Origin: Berberis thunbergii
Lineage: Eukaryota; Streptophyta; Magnoliopsida; Ranunculales; Berberidaceae
Length of the DNA: 64,000 nt
Assembly (NCBI GenBank): GCA_003290165.1
Contig: QNQO01000679.1
Span: 514,401-578,400 of the forward strand
Direction of reading: 5' to 3'
A program made the position numbers and the translations under genes. Every line of letters starts with the position of its first letter. Position 1 is the stretch's first letter. This document shows positions 11,053-21,956 of the stretch, piece after piece. Below the pieces are notes generated by a model. The model worked only from the letters and a program-made list of their open reading frames with translations. It ran no database searches and had not been told where the DNA came from.

Positions 11053-11326
11053 CAATACACCAAAAAAGTTGCATCGGTTTAAAACCGTGGCTATATCCGC
11101 CAACGGTTTAAAATCGTAGTTACAAAAAATAATTTCGCGCTTTGGCAAAAATTTGGAGAAAAAGCAGACATGGGAGAGGAGACTGCGCTTTGGCGAAAAA
11201 AATTGGGGGAAAAACACAGTGGAGAGGAGAGCAGATTTGGTGAAAAAAATTGGGGAAAACTAGGGTTTTCGCCTTGCAGCTCCCTTTCTCTATTTTCGTT
11301 TCGATCGTCTTTGCTTCTCTTCCGAG

Positions 11327-11477
11327 ATGGGCAAATCTAGCTAGAAGTCTCAGGTAACACTTCTTCCCCCTTCTCTTGTATTTCTGATTCAATCGATTGA
11401 TGTTCATGTTCTCTGTTTTTCGGTCTTGTGTAGGTCGTTGCAGCCACCCCTGTTTTTTGCAAAATCTTCAAAGAAAG
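11327..11477 (+). pseudogene. Captured nucleolin-like N-terminal exons
   Basis: ATG at 11327 opens MGKSS, then a stop (TAG where AAG would give Lys) and KSQ, then a GT donor at 11354. The next exon (11434-11477) reads VVAATPV and, after a frameshift, AKSSKKG. MGKSSKKS...AKSSKKG is the start of plant nucleolin-like proteins. The 180 bp upstream, with gggttttcgcc and a CT-rich stretch, may be captured 5' UTR. The peptide is short, so the identity is tentative. Confidence 0.45.
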
Positions 11478-11540
11478 GTTTGGTTTGCTTTTTATCTTTC
11501 GATTCTTTTCGTTGCTTGGATTAGAGTCTTATTCTTTTTG

Positions 11541-11916
11541 AAATGACACTGCTCGTTATGTTGATCAAGAGGGAAGCAAGAGGAAAGGTAATGTGGTGCT
11601 TTTCTTTGCTTTTGATACGTAGTAAAATTCAGTTTGTTTGCAATGTTTGCCTTATTAGCTCTTGTTTTGTTCATGATATGTTTAGGTGCATTTGCTGTGT
11701 ATTTGGAGCCATGGCATGCATATATCTTTGACTTTTTAGATCTTAGGAAGAATCATGGAAAGGTAAGATTTGTTGTGTTTGGAATTAGTTCTTTTTTTTT
11801 AATATATTTTTGGTTATTGTTTGTTCTAGTTTAATTTTTCACTTGAGTCACCACTCTAATTCACATTATCATTGTTTTTTCTCAAATCATTGTAGGAAGA
11901 ACACTGAGCTCGTGGG
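11541..11916 (+). pseudogene. RNR1: Captured ribonucleotide reductase large-subunit fragment
   Basis: Three exon pieces with intact splice borders: NDTARYVDQEGSKRK (ends 11587, GT donor); [20 protein letters not shown] then RKNHGK (11686-11762); and EEH-stop-ARG (11896-11916). These match the conserved class I RNR R1 segment ...FNDTARYVDQGGGKRKGAFAV...LRKNHGKEEHRARD. The stop is TGA where CGA would encode Arg. Introns are retained, so capture was at the DNA level. The last exon is joined without a break to DDM1 sequence at 11917. Confidence 0.88.
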
Positions 11917-12220
11917 GAGGTTAAGAGGGAAGAGGAACTGGTTTTGAACGATACCCAGTTCTCGAAATTAGACGAGCTTCTTACGCAGACTCAGTTGTAC
12001 ACTCAATTCTTGTTGGAAAAAATGGATGACATAACATTTGTAAATTTTCAGATACCCATTTGTTCATTTTGGAGTCTGGTTTATGAAGTCAATTTTTGTT
12101 TTTTTTATTAATTTAATTCAATGTGTTCTCAGGAAACAGAGAATAAGAAGGAAGAGCCCGAGCCCGAGCCAACAAAGGGAAAGAAAGGGGGTCGAAAGAG
12201 GAAAGCCATCTCACAAACAG
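11917..12220 (+). pseudogene. DDM1: Captured DDM1 (SNF2 chromatin remodeller) fragment
   Basis: The exon at 11917-12039 reads EVKREEELVLNDTQFSKLDE then LLTQTQLYTQFLLEKMDDIT, followed by a GT donor. The next exon (12133-12220) reads ETENKKEEPEPEPTKGKKGG then RKRKAISQ. Order and motifs match the N-terminal region of plant DDM1 before the helicase domain (FTKLDELLTQTQLYSEFLLE..., GRGRKRKAASQ). No helicase motifs are present. DDM1 maintains DNA methylation and silences transposons. The upstream exon is shared with RNR1, giving a chimeric RNR1-DDM1 exon. No stop is seen inside the two DDM1 exons. Confidence 0.85.
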
Positions 12221-13157
12221 GTAGTGTAAGTTGTTTAAATATCTTTGGAGAGAATATTTATTGGGGCAGAACATTTCTGTTGAATGAGTGTTGTTATTAA
12301 TGTAGTTACTGCAAAAAACTTTGTTAGTTAAAGATTCCGCCTTATCAAATTTAATCATGTTTTAGTTCCCCTTGATGTGGTGAAATGATTGAAAGTAATA
12401 TCTTTTATTTATGAGCGAGGCTAGGGAACCAGGTTTTGGGATTTTATCATTTTTTCGAGATTACCTGGTTGCAAAGTTTTCTAGCATTTTTGTTTATTTA
12501 TATATGTGTTAATTCTACTTCATGTGCATTCATGTACTAAAACAATGATCTCGTATTGTTGCAATTTCTTATTCTGCTTGTAGAACTGGAAGATGTTTGA
12601 TTATAGGAACAAACAAGTTTTAACTTTTCATGTTAGCAGTCTTAATGAAGTGTATCACATAATGTACATGATAGCTTCTTCACGTTCTATGAAATGAACA
12701 TGATACCAAACATGCTTTAAATACTGCATTGAATAGGACGTACGGACGTTAGATTGGAGCGACTATCAATGTTCTCTACTTCAGTATGGGGGTTTTCAAT
12801 TATATTTCAGCTTCTGGATCTCTGATGGGTAGAGTGGAGCTGCAAATTGCAGTTATGAGTTTCTCTTTGACAGTTCTAATGAAAAGTTTACCTTCAACTA
12901 CATTTTCCTTTTATGTCGAGTATGTCAAAAGTAGTGAGCACACCTAAGTGGACGAATCCTTGAAAGTGTAGCCCCTTGACTAACTAAATTGAAATGAAAT
13001 TTGTGTTTATTTATAGTCTTGACATTTCACTCAATATTGTGTCAAACTTGTGTGCTAATCTCCTTATCTCTTTTCTTCTCTATTCTTTTCTCACCTTTTT
13101 CTCTATCGTCTAACAACACCACCGAAAGAGAGAGCACAAACACTGACAAGAGAAATC
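12221..13157 (+). other. Non-coding stretch between captured DDM1 and UBC pieces
   Basis: AT-rich sequence without recognisable coding. The 3' part (about 13000-13157) is CT-rich and ends with ACACTGACAAGAGAAATC before the UBC start codon, consistent with captured promoter/5' UTR of the UBC gene. Confidence 0.4.
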
Positions 13158-14126
13158 ATGTCTTCTCCAAGCAAACGCCGAGAAATGGATTTGATGAAAC
13201 TGTAAAGTCTAATTTCTCTAATACCTAGTTCTTTTTCTTCTCTAATTGTGTGTATTTGATGTCTTTTTTAGTGTTTTAAAGACTGAATTTTTTAACCCTT
13301 TTTTGTTTAATCAATTAGGATGATGAGTGACTACAAGGTGGAGATGATCAACGATGGCATGCAAGAGTTCTATGTGGATTTCCATGGACCTAGTGACAGT
13401 AAATCATCAAACTTTTCATTTTATGTTTCATCTTTGGTTTGTTCTTAGTAAAAATCTGATATTTTTGATGTGTTTTAGTCTCCGAGTAATGGGTAGTTGT
13501 TGTTTTTGAAGTTTTTTGTCAATTAATCATGTTGATCTTGAGTAGATGTTCAAAGCTTTGTGGGTATTTGATGTTTTGATTCAATCATGTTGATCACTAT
13601 TGGATGCTTTTCTGTACTGGTGGGGGCAAAGTAATGGACTTTTCAATTAGATTGATTTCTTGAATTTTCAAAGTATGTTAAAGTCTTGTAGAATACTAGA
13701 ACCTCATTTTTAATCTAATGGTTTTGTGCATTTGAGTCCATGATAACATGGTCTTTCTGTATGGTGGCATCACCTGTAGATTAGTTGTTTACTTCATTTC
13801 TTCAATGTCCATTTTGCTTGTGGGTTGGATGTGGTATTTGCAGTTTACACAGAGGGATTGGTTTATTATGTTAATGGGTCTTGGCAGGTCATTATCATGG
13901 ATTTGTTAATAAGATCTACCACCCAAATGTTGATGAGATGTAAGCCTATTGAATCTTAAAACGCCGTGTTTCGGTTTTGAGTTAATTTCAAGTGGTTGTG
14001 ATTTGTCTATCTACGTAAGGAGAAATGTTGTAACTAAAAATGTTTCATTGGGTTTCAAATTTTAGGTCAGACTCTGTTTGTTTGGATGTTATCAATCAGA
14101 CCTGGAGCCCCATGTACTTCTTGGAT
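13158..14126 (+). pseudogene. Captured E2 ubiquitin-conjugating enzyme fragment (UBC4/5/6 type)
   Basis: Exon 1 (13158-13201) MSSPSKRREMDLMKL; exon 2 (13319-13398) [20 protein letters not shown] then FHGPSDS; a poor exon 3 near 13844-13887; exon 4 (13888-13939) with GFVNKIYHPNVDEM; exon 5 (14066-14126) SDSVCLDVINQTWSPMYFLD. GT-AG borders are kept. This matches plant UBC4/5/6-group E2 enzymes through the HPN motif and the active-site Cys (SVCLD). Sequence after WSPM.. is absent, so the C-terminal part of the fold is missing. Exon 3 no longer reads as the expected strand segment. Confidence 0.88.
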
Positions 14127-14521
14127 GTAATTATGATGCTACTAATTTTCTACTAATTATGATGCTATTTAAGTTTCTATTCATGTAATTAAACGTGGTA
14201 GTCTAACTTGATCAGCTTGCTTGCTGTAACAAGCAACTCTTACTAGCTTTTTGTTTCTTTGGTTCCTTTTCTTTTAAATTTTATGCAATGAAGCAAATAA
14301 AGCAAGCAAATAATTCTTGTTATGTCATATAAGCTAAAAAATTATGTTTAAATAGAGATCATATAAGCTAGTTTGAATTTGTTCTTTATTTTATTTTTTT
14401 GTACTTATAGTGTAAACATCTTTTCTTTTGTACCTCCCCTGTCTTGTGTATTCTTTGAAAGAGGTTGCATATTTTTCCTTCGCTCTTACTATGACTTAGG
14501 ACTGAACTGGTTGATATGATG

Positions 14522-14583
14522 CAGTGTTACAAGCCCCATCATCACCAGCTGCTAAATGGTTTACTGTAAAATCAGTGAAGAAG
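14522..14583 (+). pseudogene. Exon-like fragment, unidentified
   Basis: Between an AG acceptor (GATGCAG) and a GT donor (GTAAATTTG) one frame reads VLQAPSSPAAKWFTVKSVKK without stops. The borders and open frame suggest another captured exon. I do not recognise the protein. Confidence 0.4.
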
Positions 14584-14599
14584 GTAAATTTGTTTGTGG

Positions 14600-16160
14600 T
14601 TATGTAGCTTGTTGATACAGCAGGGAGGGTTTTGGAACTTATTTTGATATTGGAGCAGGTCAGGTATGCAAGCATTAACTTTATTCTAGTCATTCCCTCA
14701 TGGTTATGTAATGAAGTATTAACTTTATAAAGATAAGTTAACTATATTTGATTGGTTTTTTTTTTGTTGCGACATATATGTATGAAAACAAGACAAAATT
14801 TAAGGATTTATTTCCCTTATTAACTATCTGATTGGTTTTTTTTGTCACTATGATAGCCCTTTTGCACAGAAACCAATACCAAAGTCAACCTTCCTTGCTT
14901 ATAATTTTTCCATCATCTCCAACTCATAATCAATCAAAAACCATTAGCTTGTCGTCTTAACCCCCAATTCTGATTGTTCGCTCTACAAGTGTTAATAAAG
15001 AAATATACAGAGTTTATTGTGTTGATGAAGTGGATAGGTTATCACAGAAAACCTATTTCACATGTACGACTGATTTATATGCATGGGGTGGTCAAGGACC
15101 AATAAAAATGTCAAAATTTTTGCACATATCTAGGCTGTTCAAATTACAACTGGAGTGGTCTGAACTGCCCCAGTAGTCACTGAAATATGGAGATTTGTCC
15201 TTGTACCTTTTTTCCTTGGTTTACTAGACTGAGATAATGAAGTCTAAGTATTGTAATCTCTTATTGTTGAATGATGTTATCTTTTTGCTCCAATCATAAC
15301 GGTTTTATGTTATATGTTTGGATGAAAATGAGTTGTTTTCTTGTATTAGGTTTCATTGATTTGCTCTATTTTTGTGTGTGGGTGTTGCAGTAAGAGATTG
15401 ATCAAGTTTGTGTTATGTTCTCTTGTGTGTCGTTTTGATGTTAATATGCAGGGTTGTGACATTAACTTGAAGTGTCTCGTTTCTGGCCAACGTGTCTGAC
15501 AATTAGCATCCATGTTGTTGTTATCTAACTTATTGACGACTGTTCTTGGATAAAGCTCTTGATCTAATTTTATTGTAGTATTTGCCAAATAGTTGAACAA
15601 TTGTATCCATGCTTCAGGGTTAATTTTGAAATCCTTCAGTTGAACTACAATGTGCCATGTGTTGGAACTGTTTTACTGCTATTCAAGATTTACACAAAAG
15701 ATTGAATTTTGTAGGCAATTTCTACATAAGTTACTGAGAAGCTACCTACAACATTGATGCATGCACGAGCCATTGTTGCCGGCTCAAGACATTAAGAATT
15801 GGAGCTGCTCTGTCTAGTTTTTTTCGGTGCTGCAATACACTGGACAACACGCTCTGTTTTGACAGAGTGGTTTGTCCTGATGCACTCTGTTGTTTTTTTT
15901 TCTTCTGCTGTTAATTTTTTTTCTCTGCTGTCTGTGATTTGTCATATTCTAATCCATTTTCTTCCACATGACCTGCCTTGCAAAACAAAAAGTGAAAACT
16001 TTTCTAAACTTCTTAGGAGGTAATGTTGTTAAAGAATATATTTTAATTTGATGCAATATGCAATATAATTATGTAGAACTAAGAACAAAAACCATGAATT
16101 GAACAATCATCCCGTTACTTGTTTAGCTCTAACTTCTAACAACAGTCTTATATGTTTTGA
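14600..16160 (+). other. Intron-like AT-rich sequence in the inner CACTA
   Basis: T-rich, stop-dense sequence with no frame I recognise on either strand; probably introns or untranslated parts of captured genes. Confidence 0.4.
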
Positions 16161-16161
16161 C

Positions 16162-16303
16162 TCAGTGGGTTACCACACAAAAATATGCAACGATTCTATT
16201 TTTGGGACAAATGCTCGCACAATTGAAGAAGAAGTCTCCAAGAAAGTTGATATGTTTGCAAACATGCTTATACGAAGTGCTCAAAAGTGCAATGAGGAAA
16301 AGG
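16162..16303 (+). pseudogene. Exon-like fragment, unidentified (NARTIEEEV...)
   Basis: After an AG acceptor (GACTCAG) one frame reads GYHTKICNDSIFGTNARTIE then EEVSKKVDMFANMLIRSAQK, CNEEK and a GT donor. It is open throughout with a normal amino-acid mix, so it looks like a real captured exon. I cannot name the family. Confidence 0.45.
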
Positions 16304-17106
16304 TAATAATACCAGCTGGCACTTTGCATATCATTTCCTGCTTACGTTTCTACTTACCAAAGGCATGCACATCACACAATTCTGCTCTTCAAGTTACGAC
16401 TATTTAACATGCCTTCTCAGTTTTGTACAAGTGTTGCATATCCATTGCACTTTCAATTATTTGGTTTGGAAAAAAATAAAATTGTTTGTCATTTTCAAGG
16501 ATATCTCGTGATCCTCGTCCACTTAAAACATCTACAAAGAGAGGTGCACTCGTACACTCCATGTCCAACGACACTTTTATAGCTGGGTGCCAATTGACTT
16601 CCTAGCTAATCCCATGGAGAGTGAGTCCCTTTGTCTAAGATTATTTTAGTTTTTCAAGGTGTAAACCTTAATCAAGTCTAAGAGCACACTTCTTCTTCTT
16701 CTAAATACTCATGAAAAGAAAAATACATTATGTACTCAGGTGAGAGACATTTCCCCAAAGTTTTCCAGGCAGAGCAAGATTCTAAGCTAGCTGCCAGGCA
16801 ATGTTAAGAGTGGAACTCTTCCTCCATGAGGAGCAAATGTCAATAAAGAAATCTGGTACCACTCAAAAAATTCAAAAACGAGTCAAGAAGAAACTCTATA
16901 AAACCAACAGGGTTGAATGTTACAACAACCTCTCAATAACCTGCAAATTGCAAGATAAAATAAATAACTAAATTGTTTGGAAAACATATAAGAAGATAAC
17001 TAAAGGAAAAAGAATTTAGAGATATGCTCTTCATTAAAAATTTAATAGTAAAAAGATCTCCTATGATCTTGGTTTTCATCTTTTGCATATTATTAGTAGT
17101 AGCTAG

Positions 17107-17311
17107 TGAACTCCAACCTATATGTGCCCTGAACTTCTCTCTGATATTCCTTATGGTACTAAATCAGATATCTGGTCCTTAGGTACATTAACTTTAATCT
17201 TCATATGTTTTGCAATGACCTTTTAAGTTGTTTATATGTGGAATGTTTTGCATTCTGCAGGATGTTGTATATATGAAAATGACTACTCTAAAACCTGCAT
17301 TTAAAGCTTTT
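17107..17311 (+). pseudogene. Captured NIMA-related (NEK) kinase fragment
   Basis: The exon at 17107-17182 reads [20 protein letters not shown] then IWSLG and ends at a GT donor. The next (17261-17311) reads CCIYE then, after a one-base insertion in an A run, MTTLKPAFKAF. This is the activation-loop to subdomain IX segment of plant NEK kinases ([32 protein letters not shown]...KPAFKAF). The ATP-binding lobe and the catalytic loop are absent. Confidence 0.85.
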
Positions 17312-18007
17312 GTAAGTTGCTGAAACTCTTTCTTGAAATTCAATAAGTTTGATTGATGACCCAACTTGTTATTATTGATTATAATAAGCATTTTTTTTGG
17401 TTCAATTTAATCCTTATGTTCTGAATGATTGTTTTGTATATAAACACGTCAATGCTCATTTCCTGAAAAAACGTCAGCTCCCTAGCTTTGGATTCAGTAT
17501 TACTGCACATAATAATACTTCTCTCAAAAGAAATGGAGTTTACTGTCTAGCTTACCTTGCCCAAAAAAAGAGTTTACTACCAATTCCATGTGGCTCATCC
17601 TTGAACATCTTTATGTTTTGGCTATTCTCAATATTTTCATTGAATTGTACTATATTGTAAGTGCAATGCATTAAATTAGGAAAATGTTGCAATTCTTTAA
17701 ACTTGTGTTCAACTTTTGGCTTTGCTCTGTTGAGATTATTATCTTTCGAAGTTGAAAGCGCTTTCATATACATGTTTACAGAATGCATCTGAATGAAAAT
17801 GCAATACAAGAGATTCATGACTGCAATCACCCCATGTTTGGCGGGGTATTACTATTAATATTAGAACAATATAAATAACCGGAAACTAATGTTATTTACA
17901 GAAGTCTCTCTGGTTGTCTATTGCTATTAAGTTTAGACATGCTATCCACAGTAATAGAAAAGGCCAGTTAGATTTTGACTAATTGATGCCCTTTAATTTC
18001 ATTGCAG

Positions 18008-18402
18008 GAAATCTTGTTCAATGAGGACCACCCGCTTCTTTTGAATTTATCATTCTCAGTTAGTCTAAACCTTCTCCATATGACTAGCTGTTGTCTGATG
18101 GCTCTGATTCCCTTCTACTTGGCCTTCCAATATTGCTTTGTGAGTTAACAGTTGTTTATTATGGGCCTTTAACCTGTTTTATTGTTTGGTTAAAGTACTA
18201 TAGTTATATGCTACTTTACCACATTCTACTTCTCAAATTTTGTTGTATTTTATTCTTAAAGCAGGCTGCACTACATGCTCTTGGAAACATCTCAGGAGAA
18301 AACCGTTCAGCTAATGATGCATTGCTGAATGATAATGCAGAAGAATGCCTTCGACATCTCATCTATGAGACAGCAGCTAATAGTTCAAAGCCGACACCAT
18401 CT
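18008..18402 (+). pseudogene. Captured ARM-repeat protein fragment (PSMD5/S5b-like)
   Basis: Two exons: EILFNEDHPLLLNLSFS (18008-18058, AG/GT borders) and AALHALGNISGENRSANDAL then LNDNAEECLRHLIYETAANS and SKPTPS (18265-18402, AG/GT borders). The HALGNI(S/F)GE...L pattern is an ARM-type repeat. It most resembles the plant ARM-repeat protein related to the 26S proteasome assembly factor S5b/PSMD5, which is an assignment from memory. Both frames are open. Confidence 0.55.
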
Positions 18403-18840
18403 GTTAGTATACCTCCTGCTATTGCATTTGATAAGTCAATAGCCTTTGCTCATAGTTATTTTTGTCTTGTTTCTATCAAATTGAAGTTGAATTGTTTGGC
18501 TAATATTCTAGATTAGGATTAGTTCAACACTTTGTCCAGGTTCTGAAATATCTGTGTTGCTGGTACATATTTCATTCTTAAACTTTTACTTAGTTTTTTC
18601 CCCCATAATAGAGGGTATATATTTGTTAACGTTGTTTTTTTTCTTTTTCCTGTTTTTCTCTCCATCTATTTAGTGTAGCACTGATGATTTTCTGTATTTA
18701 GAACTTAAAAATGATAAAGTTTTCTCTTATGAAGTAAGGGAATTTTATAATAGGAAGTGTGTTTTATTTTTAAATTTGAACTTTGTACTAGTAATTTTAT
18801 TTGTTCAACATTTTAATCCATTTTCAATTGCCAAATATAG

Positions 18841-19141
18841 GTTGAATTGTCAAAAGGCTGCGATTCGCAGTTTGCGATTGGCTCGAAATCACTCTAGGTC
18901 TGAGCATGAAAGGCTTGTCTACGAAGGATGGATTTTGTATGACACTGGTCACCATCAAGAGGCATTGGCTAAGGCCGAGGAGTCTATCTCCATTCAGAGA
19001 TCATTTGAAGCATTTTTTCTCAAAGAATATGTAGCAGACACAAACCTGGACTCTGTGTCTTCAACTTACGTCGCCCAACTTCTGGAGCAAGCTCTTAGAT
19101 GTCCTACTGATGGTCTTACCTTTACAGATACAGAGCGGCAG
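18841..19141 (+). pseudogene. ETO1: Captured ETO1-like TPR fragment
   Basis: A 300-bp open exon between AG (18839-18840) and GT (19142) reads RLNCQKAAIRSLRLARNHSR then SEHERLVYEGWILYDTGHHQ, EALAKAEESISIQRSFEAFF and VAQLLEQALRCPTDGL. This matches the C-terminal TPR region of the ETO1/EOL family, BTB-TPR adaptors that direct ACC synthase to degradation. No stop interrupts it. The ending (TFTDTERQ) departs from the family pattern, so the 3' edge is altered. Confidence 0.82.
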
Positions 19142-20735
19142 GTAAGCTCAATGGTTCTTCATTTTTACTGTGTTCTGCACAACTTGATTTAATTGGAAGT
19201 GTTTCCTATCTGATTACTAGATGTCCATCCTCTTAAGCCTGGTTTTGACGTCTCTTAAAGTTCTTGAATAAAGTCTTGCATATGTTTTATAAGATAGGAA
19301 TCACTAGGCACTTAATTGTTTGATATATCATAAAAAAATCATATAGTTGAAAAAATTATTATGTTGGAAGAAATTATTTATTTGTTGAGACTCCTATGTG
19401 ACAAAATGGCCCTTTTAAAGTTTCTCTTTTACAGTCTGATCAGGTGGAAGAAAACAATACTAGGGTAGATTGTCTCGAAAATAGGGACTCCTATGTGTGG
19501 CTGTTTGCTGTATGAACAAGCTTGAATTAGTCAAGCTTCTCCTCACACTGAGTATTAAGTTCATGAAAAAGGATATAAGAAAGTGCATATGAAAAATATG
19601 ATTCGATGGATTTTGGGAGGAGTATTACGTTTAGGAATTTTGACTATGATAGAGCAGAAAATAGGTATCGTTTTCAACCTGGCCATTCAAGGATAATGTC
19701 TCAAGTAAAAACTGAAGTTATTTATGAGACTCTGATCAAATAGATTCCATGGAATTGTTAGCAGTATTTCTTGGAATTTCTAATACACATTATTCCGAAC
19801 ATGTCTGTTTATGATGTTTAGTAATTGACTTCACACATTCAGATGTCTGACATGGAAATTTTGAATGCTAATTTAGAACTTAATATGTATTACTATTAGA
19901 CTATATATTATTATACATGAAGCAGTGTTTGTTATGAAGCTTATTCATCAGATTTGGCTTGAATGTTTCATTTATTTTGAAGCTTGGTCGATCAAATCAA
20001 GATTTTGTTTCCCCAGTTTGTTTGGTTTTTATGGATGGAAAACATTTTAAGTTTGCAAACCTTACAAGAGGAAGCTTCAGATTTGAATAGCTAGCTGTAA
20101 AAGATGATGTATAATAGCTACAGATATAATTACTTGTATCTTTGTTTTCATCATTTTAAAAGAACATGTTTAGATATGCTTTATAACTTAAGAAACTGGC
20201 GGGGTCGTAGGTTTTATGCAAATTATGACATCTTTGCCATGTCCGAATGCAAACTTAAGAACAAAGTCTATATAAACTTCTTTTCTTGTTAGAAGGATCT
20301 CACATAGCACCCTAGATTTCATGAAAACATAATTTGTGTGAAGCAGTGGTGTCTGCTTTTGTCAGGACAAGTGGACCTTTATGTTCAAGTACACAACACC
20401 AACCAACAAATACATTTTTCTGCATTCACCAAGTAATCTAAATTAGGGTGTTTCAGATCTTTTGGAATGATTATAAAACATGAATCAGTCTAAACATAAT
20501 TCGTCTCTTCACAGACCATTAGCGTTTCGACCTGAACAAGGTAAACTTATTGTACAGAAATTGATTGCTTAGGGTGTTTGCATGCATTCTAGTGGTTCCA
20601 TGTATTTATTTTCTTTACATAGTGGTAAGGCTCCAAATGTACGAATGATTATTACCCCTTGAAATTTATAGGTCATGTTTGTCTGTCGTTGAGTACTGAC
20701 TAATTTTTATACTGCAGAGCTCTGAAGGTCTGAGC
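19142..20735 (+). other. Unassigned AT-rich sequence in the inner CACTA
   Basis: No convincing frame on either strand. Short open stretches near 20104-20292 look like chance. Probably captured intron or 3' sequence. Confidence 0.35.
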
Positions 20736-20739
20736 CAGT

Positions 20740-21300
20740 ACGGGCAGCAGTATGTTGGACAGGAGAATGCGCATACATTGCTTGTTTATGGGGTGCGAAG
20801 TGTGTCGTTGTATCAACCATCACTAGTGCCATATACAAGAAACTACTAGGTGTTGCATTCTCATCATTTTCAGTATATTGAACAAGCAACTACTGAAATA
20901 AATGGGGCCTGTTCCTAAGGGTATTGTGTATGGTAAGCCTAAGAATCAAGGTATTAGCCAACTGAAGTTCCAGAGGAATAAGAGATCAGTTGCTGAGGAG
21001 GGCTTGGGTTCTTCATGGGTATGCTTCTTGGGGCATTGGATAGTCCTCTGATGCAATAACAAATGACTGCAAAGAAAAACAATTTGTTCATGAAGCCAAG
21101 CAAATGGGAAGAAGGAGTTATAGCTCTACTAAGACATTTTAAGTGATGGGTTTGATATTTTCAGCTTCAATGTGCAGTAGAGAAGGTATGAGAGAAATCA
21201 ATTTGCATCAATGTATTTTCTTACATTATAACTAGGTGGATTTGTATTGTTGGAAAAAAATATAGAGAAATTCTTTGTATTAGATGCGAGCGAAACATGA
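20740..21300 (+). pseudogene. TIM22: TIM22 fragment in the inner type-A arm
   Basis: This is the inverted counterpart of 10440-10930, with the same order: CAGTATGTTGGACAGGAGAA near 20748, then [24 protein letters not shown] and a splice donor after the GTAGAGAAG triplets. Some bases differ (a GGAAGAAGGAGTT segment, TTTTAAGTGATGGG), so the two arms have diverged. Its presence next to the type-A end in both elements shows it was acquired before the family split. Confidence 0.7.
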
Positions 21301-21479
21301 TATAACAAAGTTCCATTTGTTCACGTTAATCCTGTTATTGTACATTAGCGCTATTTGTTTACATGTTTTTGTTTGGCGTCAAAACTTGACAAGTTCCTTT
21401 TTACGGCTGATTTTGTATTTATCTAGCATATAGTTTGTGGAATCCTATTCGTGCTGGAGGCATATCACAAACCTTATTA

Positions 21480-21956
21480 AGGACTGATTTTGTAGGTGCC
21501 ACGGCTGTGATTTTGTTGTAGCAGCAAAAAATATATATATATTTTTTTCGATTATATTAATTTGCAATGGTTTCAACCAAGATGTTTGCCACTCCATGTT
21601 TAGCCACGGCTTAAAACCGTGGCCATGTTTAGCCACGGTTATAAACCGTTGCTACTTTGTTAGACACGGTTTAAAACTGTTGCTAATATCCATAACTTAT
21701 CACGGCTTAAAACCGTGGCTATTGTGGCCACGACTTAAAACCGTTGCTATTATTCTTGCAACGGTTTAAAACTGTGGCTAAATGCTGAAAATCATCACAC
21801 CTCCTCAAGCATAAAACCGTCGCTAAAATGTTTAGCAACGGTTTATAGCCGTTAAAAGGAATTTCGCGACGCCTCTACAGCCCACGGCTCTTAGTCATGA
21901 CAATGGGTTACCCCCACGGTTTAAAACCGTTGCTAATGGGGATTTTTGGTGTAGTG
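21480..21956. repeat. Type-A subterminal repeats of the inner CACTA
   Basis: About ten copies of TTTAGCCACGGTTTAAAACC-like motifs, alternately direct and inverted, lie within 400 bp and end at ATTTTTGGTGTAGTG. The many GGTTTTAAACC palindromes could form hairpins or serve as transposition-protein sites. Confidence 0.85.

Larger units (their letters stand above)
11053..21956 (+). mobile_element. Inner CACTA transposon carrying host gene fragments (10.9 kb)
   Basis: The left end is CAATACACCAAAAAAG, a one-base variant of the CACTACACCAAAA terminus, with type-B subterminal sequence like the outer element's right end. The right end is the inverse of CACTACACCAAAAATCCCC with type-A sequence like the outer element's left end. 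AAA flanks both sides (11050-11052 and 21957-21959), the 3-bp duplication typical of CACTA. I read no transposase. Instead the body carries exon-intron fragments of RNR1, DDM1, a UBC, a NEK, an ARM-repeat protein, an ETO1-like protein and others. All are in plus orientation, the direction from type-B to type-A end in which the outer element encodes transposase. Confidence 0.85.

Noticed and set aside
9602..21956. Reading 9602-21956 as one CACTA with 1.3-kb inverted repeats
   Set aside because: The flanking triplets differ (AAC and AAA), both ends are type A, and better pairs exist: AAC/AAC for 9602-26768 and AAA/AAA for 11053-21956.
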